A stretch of 64,000 nucleotides of DNA. Source: Rhodovulum euryhalinum (GTDB taxonomy: Bacteria > Pseudomonadota > Alphaproteobacteria > Rhodobacterales > Rhodobacteraceae). The first letter of the stretch is position 1, and the number at the start of each line of letters is the position of its first letter. Of this stretch, positions 27,716-37,113 are shown one piece after another. The notes under the pieces are model-generated. The model did no database searches, was not told where the DNA came from, and was given only the letters and a program-made list of their open reading frames with translations. The stretch is from contig NZ_SLWW01000011.1 in assembly GCF_004342445.1 (NCBI RefSeq), positions 1 through 64,000 on the forward strand, in the 5' to 3' direction. The position numbers and the translations under genes were made by a program.

Positions 27716-28554
27716 CGACAGCCGTTGCCGACGAAGGCGTCTTCCAGTGTCATCGGCCGTTCGGTCAGCCCCGCCGGGTCGATTCCCCGCGCCGGCAGCG
27801 CCGCCGACACCGGTTCGGGCGCGGCGAAGACAAAGATCGACAACGCGCCATCCGCCTCGCGCTCCAGCGCATGGATCGGCGCGGCGGGCACAGGCAGCGG
27901 GCCGGGGGCGGACGTGGCGGGCAGGTGATAGGCGCAAGAGTCTGCCATGAAGTCAGGCAGCGCGGTCTGGTGTGCGGGTGTGCCCCGGCGCAGCAGGATC
28001 ACGTCATCGACCAGCCGCTCCATGTCCTGCACGACATGGCTGGTCACCAGCACCGTCTTGCCCTCCTCGCGCGCGTAATGGACGAGATAGTCAAGAAACA
28101 GCCGCCGATAGCCCGCATCCAGCCCCACCTGGCTGCGCTGTCCTTCGGAAATGTGGCGGATGCGGTGGCCGGACGGCAGCCCCAGACGCCCGACGCGGTC
28201 GTGGAACACGTCGCGCCGCCAGCGCGGATACCAGGCGGCGAAGAAGCGTTCGGTCTAGGCGATTGACAGGAAATCGTAGGCAAGGTGCCCCTCGAACACC
28301 AGCCCGATCCGCCTCTTGGCCGCGGACGAGAGCGCATGAGAGGGTTCGCCCAGCACCCGGCATGTTCCGGCGGTTGGCGAAAGAAAGCCCATCAATATCT
28401 TGATGAGCGTGGTCTTGCCCACCCCGTTCTTGCCCAGAAGCCCCAGGATGCGCCCCTGTCCAACCATAAGGGACAGCCCCTCGTGAACCGGCCGCCCGTC
28501 TTAGCGATGGCAAAGTTCATCGACCGCAATTGGTGCCGCGCTGCGATCGCTCAT
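27716..28554 (-). pseudogene. Broken ABC-exporter ATPase
   Basis: From the ATG at 28554 the frame meets a TAA at 28501-28503 (codon 18). It then runs through Walker A (LLGKNGVGKTT) and meets a TAG at 28255-28257 between FLSIA and TERFFAAWYPRW, where homologues usually carry glutamine. Further on, SEGQRSQV is joined directly to GLDAGYRRLFLDYL near 28121-28130. The roughly 20 residues that hold Walker B in intact relatives are missing. The end runs into the membrane-subunit start without a clear stop of its own. Two nonsense codons and an internal deletion show it is dead. It was an ATPase of a two-gene ABC exporter of unknown substrate. Confidence 0.8.
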
Positions 28555-28946
28555 CGCTCGCCCTGCGCAGGCCGTTGGCCGCGATGGCAGGGCGACGGCG
28601 TGTCATCGGTGCCGAAACCGTACCCCTCGCGCATTTGCCGCACCTCTTCCTTCCCGCCCGGGCGGGCGCTGGAAGATCGCATACTAAAACTGTCGGCAAT
28701 TCCACGGGCATGCAGCCCTGGCTGGGCAACGCGAAACCGTTCGGCGCGGTCGGCGGCCCGGCGGGGCCCTTTGCGCCGAAGTGAACGTCCAGGCGTCCGC
28801 CACGGCGGAGGTTCGTTCAGGATGTCCAGATCCTGTGCGACCCCGCCTGCAGGGCCTTGCAATGCCCCGGTCCGCAGGCTGCATCCGCAAGGCGAACGTG
28901 ACGGGTCGGCCGCGCCGACTGGCGAACGGGGTGATGTGCCTGTGCC
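28555..28946. other. 392-base gap without a recognisable gene
   Basis: This lies between the broken ATPase and the M20 hydrolase gene. A minus-strand frame of 103 codons (28551-28862) ends exactly over the ATPase start, but its arginine- and proline-rich product matches nothing I recognise. It probably holds the former promoter of the exporter genes and downstream sequence of the 28947-38709 operon. No convincing hairpin or repeat was found. Confidence 0.5.
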
Positions 28947-30122
28947 TTATGCGGCCGATAGCGGCAGGCGCTGGCGCACCAGCGATATCCAGTAGGAACA
29001 GCCCCAGCCGATGGCCTCGTCATCGAAATCGTATTCCGGGTGATGCAGGCCCGCGCTGGGTCCGTTGCCGATATTGATCAGCGCGCCGGGCACCTCGTTC
29101 AGCATGAACGAGAAATCCTCGCCGCCCAGCGTCGGCGGCATGTCGGTGGTGACATTGCCCTCGCCCGCTACCGCGCGCGCCGCCGCCGCGGCCTTTTCCG
29201 TCTCGGCGGCGTGGTTCACCGTCACCGGGTAGTGGCGGATGTAGTCGACCCGGCCCACCGCGCCGCATCCCGCCGCGATGCCCTCGACCATCTGCGTCAG
29301 CCGCGCCTCGATGTGGTCGCGCACCTCTTCGCGCAGGGTGCGGACGGTGCCGGTGATCGTCACGTCGCGCGGGATCACGTTGAACGCATCGCCCGCGTGG
29401 ATCGTGCACAGCGACACGGTCGCGCTGTCGATCGGGTCTATGGTGCGGGAACAGAGCGTCTGCACCGACTGTATCACGGCCGCCGCCACCGGCAGCGGGT
29501 CCAGCGTCGCATGCGGCCGCCCGGCATGGCCGCCGCGCCCCGAGATCGTGATCCGGACCTCGTCGACCGAGCCCATGATCGCGCCGGGCGCGATGGCGAA
29601 GCGGCCGACCTCGAGCCCCGGCCGGTTGTGCATCCCGTAGACCTCGTCGCACGGCCAGCGGGTGAAGAGCCCATCCTCGATCATCGCCCGCGCGCCCGCG
29701 CCGCCCTCTTCGGCGGGCTGGAAGATCACCACGACCGTCCCGTCGAAGGCCCTGCTTTCGGCCAGATGCCGCGCCGCGCCCAGAAGCATGGTGGTATGCC
29801 CGTCATGCCCGCAGGCATGCATCTTTCCGGGAACGGTCGAGGTCCACGCGGCCCCGGTTTCCTCGGCGATCGGCAGCGCATCCATATCCGCGCGCAACCC
29901 GATGGTGCGCCGCGACAGGTTCGTCTGCCCCCGGATCACACCCACGACGCCCGTGCGGCCGATACCCTCGTGCACCTCGTCCACGCCGGCCGCACGAAGC
30001 GCCTCGGCCACTTTCGCCGCCGTGCGGTGCACGTCGTACAGCAGTTCGGGATGGCGGTGCAGGTCATGGCGGAACGCCACCAGGGCATCGATCTCTTTCG
30101 CCACCCAGTTCTCGACTGCCAT
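28947..30122 (-). CDS. M20-family amidohydrolase (hippurate hydrolase / IAA-amino acid hydrolase type)
   Basis: 391 residues, normal for the M20D group. Metal-site residues are visible: the CGHDGH motif (Cys104, His106, Asp107, His109) and Glu138-Glu139 in QPAEEGGAGA. GGEDFS near residue 340 is the conserved C-terminal site. The HRHPELLYDVHRTA start is typical. These enzymes cleave N-acyl or N-carbamoyl amino acids in the cytoplasm. It is the last gene of the operon after the thiazoline-hydrolase-like gene (three bases apart). Products of that step, such as N-carbamoyl amino acids, are therefore attractive but unproven substrates. Confidence 0.88.
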   Translation of the reverse strand: MAVENWVAKEIDALVAFRHDLHRHPELLYDVHRTAAKVAEALRAAGVDEVHEGIGRTGVVGVIRGQTNLSRRTIGLRADMDALPIAEETGAAWTSTVPGKMHACGHDGHTTMLLGAARHLAESRAFDGTVVVIFQPAEEGGAGARAMIEDGLFTRWPCDEVYGMHNRPGLEVGRFAIAPGAIMGSVDEVRITISGRGGHAGRPHATLDPLPVAAAVIQSVQTLCSRTIDPIDSATVSLCTIHAGDAFNVIPRDVTITGTVRTLREEVRDHIEARLTQMVEGIAAGCGAVGRVDYIRHYPVTVNHAAETEKAAAAARAVAGEGNVTTDMPPTLGGEDFSFMLNEVPGALINIGNGPSAGLHHPEYDFDDEAIGWGCSYWISLVRQRLPLSAA

Positions 30123-30125
30123 CGC

Positions 30126-30593
30126 CTAGTCCCCCTTCATCCGGTAGCGGAAATCGCAATGGCTGGCGCCCTGCATGATCGTCTGGGTGCGGGTCATCTC
30201 GATGTCGGGGTTGTAGCCGATGCAGAAATCGCCATCGCGGTTGCAGGACAGAAGGTGCCCGATCCCGCCCAGCCCCATCTCGCGATACATCTCGGCATAG
30301 CGACAGCGGGTGACGTTGAACGCCATCCTGTCCGCCGACATTTCAAGCGGTTCAATCTCCAGCGCGTCCTCGCGGGTCCAGTTCGGCAGGATCGCGGCGA
30401 AATCCTCCAGCGTGGGGGGATGATCCAGGTCGGCGGCCAGTGCGCGGCCCTGCTCGATGGCCGAGCGCGAACAGGTCTCGCCGATCACGGCCTCGGCCTC
30501 GGCACGGTTCGTGCGTTCGCAGATCACATCGAACACGTGCTTGAGGATCATCGCCTCGATGCGACGGCGTTCCAGGATGGGCAGGTCTTTCAT
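30126..30593 (-). CDS. L-2-amino-thiazoline-4-carboxylate hydrolase-like protein
   Basis: 155 residues resembling the ATC-hydrolase family (AtcB of Pseudomonas, which opens the thiazoline ring of L-2-amino-delta2-thiazoline-4-carboxylate on the way to cysteine). The conserved pattern includes FNVTRCRYAEMYREMGL, then LLSCNRDGDFCIGYNP, with Cys97, Cys117, Cys124 and Cys146. The family contains members with untested activity, so the exact substrate is open. It sits between an FAD oxidoreductase and an M20 amidohydrolase. In Pseudomonas the second step is also carried out by an amidohydrolase acting on N-carbamoyl-L-cysteine. Confidence 0.75.
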   Translation of the reverse strand: MKDLPILERRRIEAMILKHVFDVICERTNRAEAEAVIGETCSRSAIEQGRALAADLDHPPTLEDFAAILPNWTREDALEIEPLEMSADRMAFNVTRCRYAEMYREMGLGGIGHLLSCNRDGDFCIGYNPDIEMTRTQTIMQGASHCDFRYRMKGD

Positions 30594-30605
30594 CGCGGAT
30601 CCTTT

Positions 30606-31910
30606 TCAGAGATCGGGTTCGGTCATGTCCTTGCGGCGCAGCCAGGCCAGATAGGCCGGCGCGGTGCGGGTCAGGACGGTGTGATAGGGGAAGACCTGCG
30701 GCTCTGTCACCGGCAGGGCCAGACCGCGGGGATCCTCGCCCGCCACGGCGCGTGCCATCTCGCGGCCGAGCGCCGTGCCCAGTGCCACGCCGCGGCCGTT
30801 GCAGCCGACCCAGGCCCAGCCATCGGGGCCCAGCCGGTGGACGCGCGGGAAGCGGTCCCAGTTCATCGACAGATAGCCCGACCAGACATGGGTCATCTTC
30901 GGCACGCCAAGATCGGGAAAGGCCTCGGCCAGGTTGCGCGCGGCCTTGGCGCGGGCGCGTTCGGCGTCGTTCACGCCCGCGATGATCGCGGCCCCCGTGA
31001 TCAGCCGGTTGCGCGCGTCGTAGCGGAAGAAGCGCAGATCGCCGCGGGTGTCCGAGACCGCCTGCCGCCCGGGCAGGATCTTGCGGCGCAGGTTCGCGCC
31101 CACCGGTTCGGTCGCCATCTGCCAGGAATGGACGGGGATGAAGCTTTTCGCGAGCCTTGGCGCCAGGGTCTTCGACAACTGCCCGGTATAGGCGTTCGTG
31201 GCCAGGATCAGGGCGCGGGCGCGGACGGTGCCGCCCGGTGTCGTCACCACCCATTCCGCGCCCTCGCGCTCGACCCATGTCGCGGGGCTTTGCTCGAAGA
31301 TGCGCCCGCCATGGCGCTCGGCGGCGCCCGCCAGCTCGCGGGCCAGCGCCAGCGGATTGATATGCCCGCCAGAGGGCGCGAGCATCCCGCCGTGCCAGAA
31401 ATCGGTGCCCAACAGGTCGGCGGTCTGGGCCGCGTCCTTGAACTCGACTTCAAGGCCGAACCGGGTCCATGCCTCGACACGCGCTTGTGACAGCCGGATG
31501 CGGCCCGGCGAGTGGGCGGGCTGGAACCAGCCCGTCTGTTCTGCCTCGGCCGCCAGCCCCTCGCGCCGGACGATGTCGAACAGGAGGCTTGCGCTGCCGC
31601 CGATCAGTTCGGCAAAGCGGCGCCCGGTCTCGCCATGGCGGGCGACCCAGGCGTCGGGCTCGGCGGCGGTCAGCGTCGGGATCACCTGTCCGTTGTTGCG
31701 CCCCGAGGCGCCCCAACCCACGGCCTGCCCCTCCAGCACGACGACATCCTTGCCCTCCCGCGCCAGGTGCAGCGCGGCGGAAAGCCCGGTAAAGCCGCCA
31801 CCGATCACCGCCGTGTCGGTTTCGATGATACCGGTCAGCGCCGCGGCGGGCACGCGCCCGGGCGCGGTCTCGGCCCAGATCGACGGGGGAAAGCGGACGG
31901 GCGCGGTCAT
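30606..31910 (-). CDS. FAD-dependent amine/amino-acid oxidoreductase (DAO fold)
   Basis: 434 residues. The FAD-binding motif is DTAVIGGGFTGLSAALHLA near residue 31. ASGRNNGQVIP near residue 68 and GCNGRGVALGTALGREMA near the end place it with gamma-glutamylputrescine oxidase/DadA-like enzymes. It probably oxidises a secondary or primary amine of the imported compound to an imine. It overlaps the class V aminotransferase-like gene by four bases. The substrate cannot be read from sequence. Confidence 0.87.
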   Translation of the reverse strand: MTAPVRFPPSIWAETAPGRVPAAALTGIIETDTAVIGGGFTGLSAALHLAREGKDVVVLEGQAVGWGASGRNNGQVIPTLTAAEPDAWVARHGETGRRFAELIGGSASLLFDIVRREGLAAEAEQTGWFQPAHSPGRIRLSQARVEAWTRFGLEVEFKDAAQTADLLGTDFWHGGMLAPSGGHINPLALARELAGAAERHGGRIFEQSPATWVEREGAEWVVTTPGGTVRARALILATNAYTGQLSKTLAPRLAKSFIPVHSWQMATEPVGANLRRKILPGRQAVSDTRGDLRFFRYDARNRLITGAAIIAGVNDAERARAKAARNLAEAFPDLGVPKMTHVWSGYLSMNWDRFPRVHRLGPDGWAWVGCNGRGVALGTALGREMARAVAGEDPRGLALPVTEPQVFPYHTVLTRTAPAYLAWLRRKDMTEPDL

Positions 31911-33547
31911 GCAATGGTCTCCTCTTGGGCGAGTGCGGTCTTTGCCTCGTGCGGCAACCAGAACCAGCGCAGCGCCTCGTCCGCGGGATCGAACGGCGTC
32001 GCCGGGGCGGCGCGGGCGCGGCCAGCCTGGGCCAGGCGGGCGGCTTCGGCGAGGCAGGTCTCGAAATCGGGGGCGGTCTCTTCGGCTGGCGGGTTGTGCC
32101 AGAGGTCGGACAGCCGGCTGGGCGCATCGGTCGGCACCGTTCCCCCGGCCCGCCAGATTCCCCTTTCCACGTCAAGCCGGTAAAGCGGCAACAGCGCAAG
32201 ACCATTGCGCGCGATGAAGGTGATCGCGCGGGCCAGCCGGTTCACGTCCTCGTCCGAGAAGAAATAGTTCACGCCCAGCCGCACCCAGCCCGGGCGCAGC
32301 GCGGTCTTTCCGCGCGCCACGGCGCCGGCGAACCGGGCGCTCTGCGCGGCCGTGATCCCCAGCAGACTGTGCCCGTAGGGCCCCGCGCAGGAACAGCCGC
32401 CGCGGGCCTGGATGCCGAACAGGTCGTTCAGGGCCGCCACGACGAAGCCGTGGTGCAGATGCCGCGCGCCCGCCCGGATGTTGAACGAGAAGATGCCCAG
32501 CCGCGGCCTATTCCGGGGCCCCAGCAGTTCGACCCCCGGTTCGGTGGCCAGCGCCGCGTCCAGCCGGGCGGCCAGTTGCGCCTCGCGCGCCTCGATCGCC
32601 TCGGCGCCCAGCTCGGATTTCAGCGCCAGCACCATCCCCGCGCGGATATTCTCTATGATGGCGGGGGTGCCCGCCTCTTCGCGGGCCTCGATCCCGTCGA
32701 GATAGCACTGGTCCTCGGCCGTGACGAAGGAGACGGTCCCGCCCCCCACGACCGTCGGCCGCTCGGTCGCCAGCAGGGTCCGGTCTGCGATCAGCACGCC
32801 CGAGGCGCCAGGCCCGCCGGGAAACTTGTGCGGCGACAGCAGCGCGGCATCGACCCTGTCGCCCGCGCCGGGTGCGCTTTCGGCCAGACGGATCGCGACA
32901 TAGGGCGCGGCGGCGGCGAAATCGATCACGCACCAGCCGCCCGCCGCGTGCATCAGCCGCGCCACGGCGCGGATGTCGGTGCGGATGCCGGTGACGTTCG
33001 AGGCCGCCGAGAACGCCCCCAGCAACAGCGGTCTTCCCCGGTGCGCCGCGATCTCGCGGGCGAGCGTGGCAAGGCAAAGCCCCCCGGCCTCGTCCAGCGG
33101 GATGCGCACCAGCGTTGCCCCGCTTTCCCGCCAGGGCAGGTCGTTGGAGTGGTGTTCGTAGGGGCCGACGAACACCACCGCCCCGGGCCCGAGCCGCCCG
33201 GCCGGCGTGCCCATCTGCAAGGCCCGCACCAGCTTGTCGGCGGCGGCCGTCGTCCCGGCGCCGCAGAAGATCACCGCGTGGCCATCGTCGACCCCCATCC
33301 CCTCGCGCACGGCGTGGCGGGCAAGCTCGCGCAGTTCGGTCGTGCGGCGCCCGGTAAAGGAGGTCTCGGTATGGGTGTTGCCGTAATAGGGCAGGACATG
33401 GTGCCGGATCGCATCCTCGATGAAGCCCAGCGCGCGACCCGAGGCCACGTAATCCGCATAGATCAGGGCGCGCGGCCCGAACGGGCCCGGAATGGACGTG
33501 CCTTCCCCGATCAGGGCGCGGCGGATATCCTCGAATTGCAGCGACAT
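31907..33547 (-). CDS. PLP-dependent class V aminotransferase / cysteine-desulfurase-like enzyme
   Basis: 546 residues, longer than usual for the family because of a C-terminal extension of about 120 residues. The PLP lysine is Lys241 in LLSPHKFPGGPG. His60 and the EHHSNDLPWRE segment (131-141) are typical of the class V fold of SufS/CsdA relatives. A loop with Cys385 and Cys387 (ARGGCSCAGPYGH) lies where group II desulfurases carry the catalytic cysteine. It could release sulfur, or eliminate or transaminate a side chain of the imported substrate. Together with the ATC-hydrolase-like gene it suggests a cysteine-related compound. Confidence 0.82.
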   Translation of the reverse strand: MSLQFEDIRRALIGEGTSIPGPFGPRALIYADYVASGRALGFIEDAIRHHVLPYYGNTHTETSFTGRRTTELRELARHAVREGMGVDDGHAVIFCGAGTTAAADKLVRALQMGTPAGRLGPGAVVFVGPYEHHSNDLPWRESGATLVRIPLDEAGGLCLATLAREIAAHRGRPLLLGAFSAASNVTGIRTDIRAVARLMHAAGGWCVIDFAAAAPYVAIRLAESAPGAGDRVDAALLSPHKFPGGPGASGVLIADRTLLATERPTVVGGGTVSFVTAEDQCYLDGIEAREEAGTPAIIENIRAGMVLALKSELGAEAIEAREAQLAARLDAALATEPGVELLGPRNRPRLGIFSFNIRAGARHLHHGFVVAALNDLFGIQARGGCSCAGPYGHSLLGITAAQSARFAGAVARGKTALRPGWVRLGVNYFFSDEDVNRLARAITFIARNGLALLPLYRLDVERGIWRAGGTVPTDAPSRLSDLWHNPPAEETAPDFETCLAEAARLAQAGRARAAPATPFDPADEALRWFWLPHEAKTALAQEETIA

Positions 33548-33557
33548 CGGTTTTCCT

Positions 33558-35195
33558 TCAGGCGGCGTCTGTCTTCAGGTCCGGCGGGGTCCATCCGCGC
33601 CCCGGGATCGACGCCAGAAGCTGTTGGGTATAGGGGTGGCGCGGATCGGCGAAGAGATCGGCGGTGACGCCGCTTTCCACGATCTCGCCCTTCTGCATGA
33701 CGATCACCCGGTCACAAAGCTGGGCCGCCACGCGCAGGTCATGGGTGACGAAAAGCAGCGACAGGTGCAGCCGGTCGCGCAGGTCGGCCAAGAGCTTCAG
33801 CACCTGCGCCTGTACCGAAACGTCCAGCGCCGAGACGGGTTCGTCGGCGACGATCACCTTGGGCTCCATGGCCAGCGCCCGGGCGATGCCGATTCGCTGG
33901 CGCTGGCCGCCCGAGAATTCGTGGGGAAAGCGCGTGGCCGCGGCAGGCGAAAGTTCCACCAGTTCCAGCAGATCGCGCGCCCTTGCCCTTGCCGTGGCCG
34001 GGTCGGTCCCGTGCACGATGGGCCCCTGGGCGATGATGTCCTGAACCCGCTTGCGCGGGTTCAGGGATGCCATCGGATCCTGGAACACCATCTGGATGTG
34101 GCGCCGCATCTCGCGCAACTCGCGCGGTGAACAGGCCAGCAGGTCCTTGCCGTTCACCTCGACCGCGCCGGTATCGGCCTCGAGGAGGCGCGTGACGATG
34201 CGCGACACGGTGGTCTTGCCCGAGCCGCTTTCGCCGACGACGCCCAGTGTCTCGCCGCGGTGCAGGTCGAACGACAGATTGTCCACCGCCTTGACCGTGC
34301 GCCGCTTGCCGCCTAGGAGCCCGCCGCGCGGCGCGAAGGTCTTGGTCAGGCCCTGCGCCCTCAGCACGACAGGCGCGCCCTGGAAATTCCGCGGCTTGGG
34401 CGGGATCAGCGCGGGGATCGCCGTGATCAGCGCGCGTGTATAGGGATGCTGCGGCGCGTTCAGGACCTCGGCCGCGGGCCCGTGTTCGACCATCTCGCCC
34501 TGGCTGAGAACGACCACCCGGTCGGCGATCTCGGCCACCACCCCGAAATCGTGGGTGATGAACAGGATGCCCGCGTCCTCCTTTTGCTGCAATTCGCGGA
34601 TCAGCTTGAGGATTTGCAACTGCGTGGTCACGTCCAGCGCCGTGGTCGGTTCGTCCGCGATCACCAGCCGCGGCGACAGGCACAGCGACATCGCGATCAT
34701 CACCCGCTGCCGCTGCCCGCCCGAGATCTGGTGCGGATAGGCCCCATGGACCGAGGTCGGATCGGGAATATGCACGAGGTCAAGCATTTCCAGCACCCGG
34801 GCGCGGCGTGCCTTGCGGTCCATGCGCGTGTGCAGGCGCAACACCTCGTCGATCTGCCAGCCGACCGTCTTTTGCGGGTTCAGCGCGGTCATCGGCTCTT
34901 GAAAGATCTGTGCGATGCGGTCGCCGCGGATCGCCTTCATCTCGCGTTCCGGCAGTGCCAGAAGATCCCGCCCCTCGAACAGGATCGCCCCCCCCGCAAC
35001 ATGGACGTGGGGTTCCGGCAACAGCCGCATGATGGCGCCCGCGGTCAGCGACTTGCCCGAGCCGCTTTCGCCGACAAGACACACGATCTCCCCGGCGTTC
35101 ACGCTCAGGTCCAGGCCGGCAAGGGCAAAGGGCCGATCCGCCCCTTTCGGCAAGGCGATCCTGAGGCCGCGGATATCGAGGACGGGGCCGGTCAT
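33558..35195 (-). CDS. Oligopeptide-type ABC importer, fused DppD-DppF ATPase
   Basis: 545 residues from the ATG at 35195, just after the permease stop. Two full ATPase modules are joined. The first has Walker A GESGSGKS, signature SGGQRQR and Walker [13 protein letters not shown]. The second has [15 protein letters not shown] and [12 protein letters not shown]. Each ends with the oligopeptide-binding-type C-terminal extension ([12 protein letters not shown] and [13 protein letters not shown]). One polypeptide therefore supplies both nucleotide-binding sites. It overlaps the permease gene by four bases. Confidence 0.93.
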   Translation of the reverse strand: MTGPVLDIRGLRIALPKGADRPFALAGLDLSVNAGEIVCLVGESGSGKSLTAGAIMRLLPEPHVHVAGGAILFEGRDLLALPEREMKAIRGDRIAQIFQEPMTALNPQKTVGWQIDEVLRLHTRMDRKARRARVLEMLDLVHIPDPTSVHGAYPHQISGGQRQRVMIAMSLCLSPRLVIADEPTTALDVTTQLQILKLIRELQQKEDAGILFITHDFGVVAEIADRVVVLSQGEMVEHGPAAEVLNAPQHPYTRALITAIPALIPPKPRNFQGAPVVLRAQGLTKTFAPRGGLLGGKRRTVKAVDNLSFDLHRGETLGVVGESGSGKTTVSRIVTRLLEADTGAVEVNGKDLLACSPRELREMRRHIQMVFQDPMASLNPRKRVQDIIAQGPIVHGTDPATARARARDLLELVELSPAAATRFPHEFSGGQRQRIGIARALAMEPKVIVADEPVSALDVSVQAQVLKLLADLRDRLHLSLLFVTHDLRVAAQLCDRVIVMQKGEIVESGVTADLFADPRHPYTQQLLASIPGRGWTPPDLKTDAA

Positions 35196-36070
35196 GTCTT
35201 CTTCTGCCTCGGGTTCAGGGCGTCGTTCAGCCCCTCGCCCAGCAGCGAAAAGGACAGGACCGTCAGCAGGATCGCGATCCCCGGGATGGCCGCGCAGTAC
35301 CAGTCCGTGCGCAGCACCGAGCGGCCTTGCCCGATCATGTTGCCCCAACTGGCAAAGTTCGGATCGCCCAGTCCGAGAAATGCCAGCGCGCTTTCCAGCA
35401 GGATCGACAGCGCCATGATGACCGAGGCGTAGACGATCACCGGCGGCAGGGCGTTGGGCAGGATCTCGCGGAAGATCAGCGATGCGTTCGATACGCCGAG
35501 ATTGCGCGCCGCGTCCACGAATTCCCGGTGCCTCAGCGACATGAACTCGGCCCGCACCATGCGTGCGGGCGCGGTCCAGGACACGATGGCGATGGCCAGC
35601 GTGATGTACTCGATGGATGATCCTAGGATTGCCACCAGCGACAGAAGCAGCACGAAGTTCGGAATGGTCTGGAACGCCTCGGTCACGCGCATCAGGACGT
35701 CGTCGACCCAGCCGCCGAAAAAGCCCGACAGCGCCCCCACCAGCACCCCGATCCCGATCGACAGCAGCGTGGCGAGCACCCCAACCAGCAGCGAGATCCG
35801 CGCGCCATGGAACAACCCTGCCAGGATGTCACGGCCCAGTTGGTCGGTCCCCAGCGGCACCGCCCAGTCGGTGAAGGGCCGGGTCAACGGATCGCCCGCG
35901 CGGCGCAGCGGATCGACCGGCTCGACCAGCCCGGCGGTCAGCGCCATTAGCACCACGAGACCGAACAGGAACAGGCCCAGCAGCGCCGCCCGGTTCCGGG
36001 CGAAGCGACGCCAAAGCGTCACGGCGCGCGGTGCCTCGGCGCGGGGCAGATCGGTTGTCGCGGCCGTCAT
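35192..36070 (-). CDS. Oligopeptide-type ABC importer, DppC-like permease
   Basis: 292 residues from the ATG at 36070. It has an N-terminal helix after the WRRFARNRAALLGL segment, the PLGTDQLGRDI motif near residue 73 and the cytoplasmic EFVDAARNLGVSNASLIFREILPN loop that contacts the ATPase. About six helices. The start and stop overlap its neighbours by four bases. Confidence 0.93.
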   Translation of the reverse strand: MTAATTDLPRAEAPRAVTLWRRFARNRAALLGLFLFGLVVLMALTAGLVEPVDPLRRAGDPLTRPFTDWAVPLGTDQLGRDILAGLFHGARISLLVGVLATLLSIGIGVLVGALSGFFGGWVDDVLMRVTEAFQTIPNFVLLLSLVAILGSSIEYITLAIAIVSWTAPARMVRAEFMSLRHREFVDAARNLGVSNASLIFREILPNALPPVIVYASVIMALSILLESALAFLGLGDPNFASWGNMIGQGRSVLRTDWYCAAIPGIAILLTVLSFSLLGEGLNDALNPRQKKT

Positions 36071-37050
36071 CGCAGGGCGATCCTTGAATCGAGGCGGGCA
36101 TAAAGCAGGTCGGTCAGGAAGTTCACGATCACGACGATGATGGCGCAGAGGAAGATGATGCCCATCAGCATGTTCATGTCGCGCTGGATCACCGACTGGT
36201 AGGCCAGCTGGCCCAGGCCCGGCAGCGCGAAGATCGTCTCGACCACGACCGAGCCGCCCAGAACGGTCGAGAATTGCAGTCCGAGCAGCGTGACCACTGG
36301 CAGCAGCGCGTTGCGCATGATGTGGTGGACCATCAGCCGCGCCTCGCCTGCGCCCTTGGCCCGCGCGGTGCGCACGAAATCCAGTTCCACGACCTCGAGC
36401 ACGCTGGCGCGCATCAGCCGCAGGTAGAAGGACAGGTAGATCAGCGACAGCGCCGCGGTCGGCATGATCAGGTGCAGCGCCACGTCCCAGACATGGGCCC
36501 AGCCGGTATGGAAGGCCGCGATGGTCTTGACCCCGCCCACCGGCAGCCAGCCCAGCTTGACCGAGAACAGCAGGATCATCATCAGCGACAGGAAGAAGCT
36601 GGGCGTGGCGTAGAAGACCAGCCCGAGCGTCGAGATCATGTTGTCGGTCAGCGAATAGGCCCGCCGCGCCGCGACCGCACCGAGCACAACACCGATCGTG
36701 AACGCCAGCGACAGCGAGGATCCCATCAGCAGCAGCGTGGTCCCGAGCCGTTCCCACAGGATCGTCGCGACGGGTTTCTCGTAGACGAAGGACCACCCGA
36801 AATCGAACTGGACGATCTTGGCCATGTACCGCCAGAGCTGCACCCAAACAGGCTGGTCCAGCCCGTATTCGGCGCGCAGCTTCTCGATATAGGCGGCGTC
36901 CGCGCCCCCCATGTCGCCCACCAGCGCATCGACCGTGTCGCCGGGGGCCATTTTCAGCAGAAGGAAGGTGCCCACCATGATGAGCAGCACCACCGGCACG
37001 GCCTGAAGAAGCCGCCGCAGGGCGTAGGACAGGACCTGGGAAAGATGCAT
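36067..37050 (-). CDS. Oligopeptide-type ABC importer, DppB-like permease
   Basis: About 327 residues from the ATG at 37050; a GTG eight codons upstream (37074) is possible but lies inside the hairpin at 37071-37098. It begins with a membrane helix after SYALRRLLQAVPVV. The DFVRTARAKGAGEARLMVHHIMRNALLP loop and the FALPGLGQLAYQSVIQRDMN segment are classic DppB/OppB features. Confidence 0.92.
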   Translation of the reverse strand: MHLSQVLSYALRRLLQAVPVVLLIMVGTFLLLKMAPGDTVDALVGDMGGADAAYIEKLRAEYGLDQPVWVQLWRYMAKIVQFDFGWSFVYEKPVATILWERLGTTLLLMGSSLSLAFTIGVVLGAVAARRAYSLTDNMISTLGLVFYATPSFFLSLMMILLFSVKLGWLPVGGVKTIAAFHTGWAHVWDVALHLIMPTAALSLIYLSFYLRLMRASVLEVVELDFVRTARAKGAGEARLMVHHIMRNALLPVVTLLGLQFSTVLGGSVVVETIFALPGLGQLAYQSVIQRDMNMLMGIIFLCAIIVVIVNFLTDLLYARLDSRIALR

Positions 37051-37070
37051 CGCGCGGTTCCGGGGGCTTG

Positions 37071-37098
37071 GCACCGGGCGCGGAGGCGCGCCCGGTGC
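37071..37098 (-). promoter_or_regulatory. Strong intercistronic hairpin between binding-protein and permease genes
   Basis: GCACCGGGCGCG and CGCGCCCGGTGC form a perfect 12-pair stem with a four-base loop, entirely within the 63-base gap after the binding-protein stop. No U-run follows. The position fits 3'-end stabilisation of the binding-protein message or partial attenuation before the permease genes. Confidence 0.7.
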
Positions 37099-37113
37099 CG
37101 GAGGGTCAGGGGA

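Noticed and set aside
28551-28862. 103-codon minus-strand ORF ahead of the broken ABC ATPase
   Set aside because: Arg/Pro-rich product with no recognisable family; probably part of the old promoter region.
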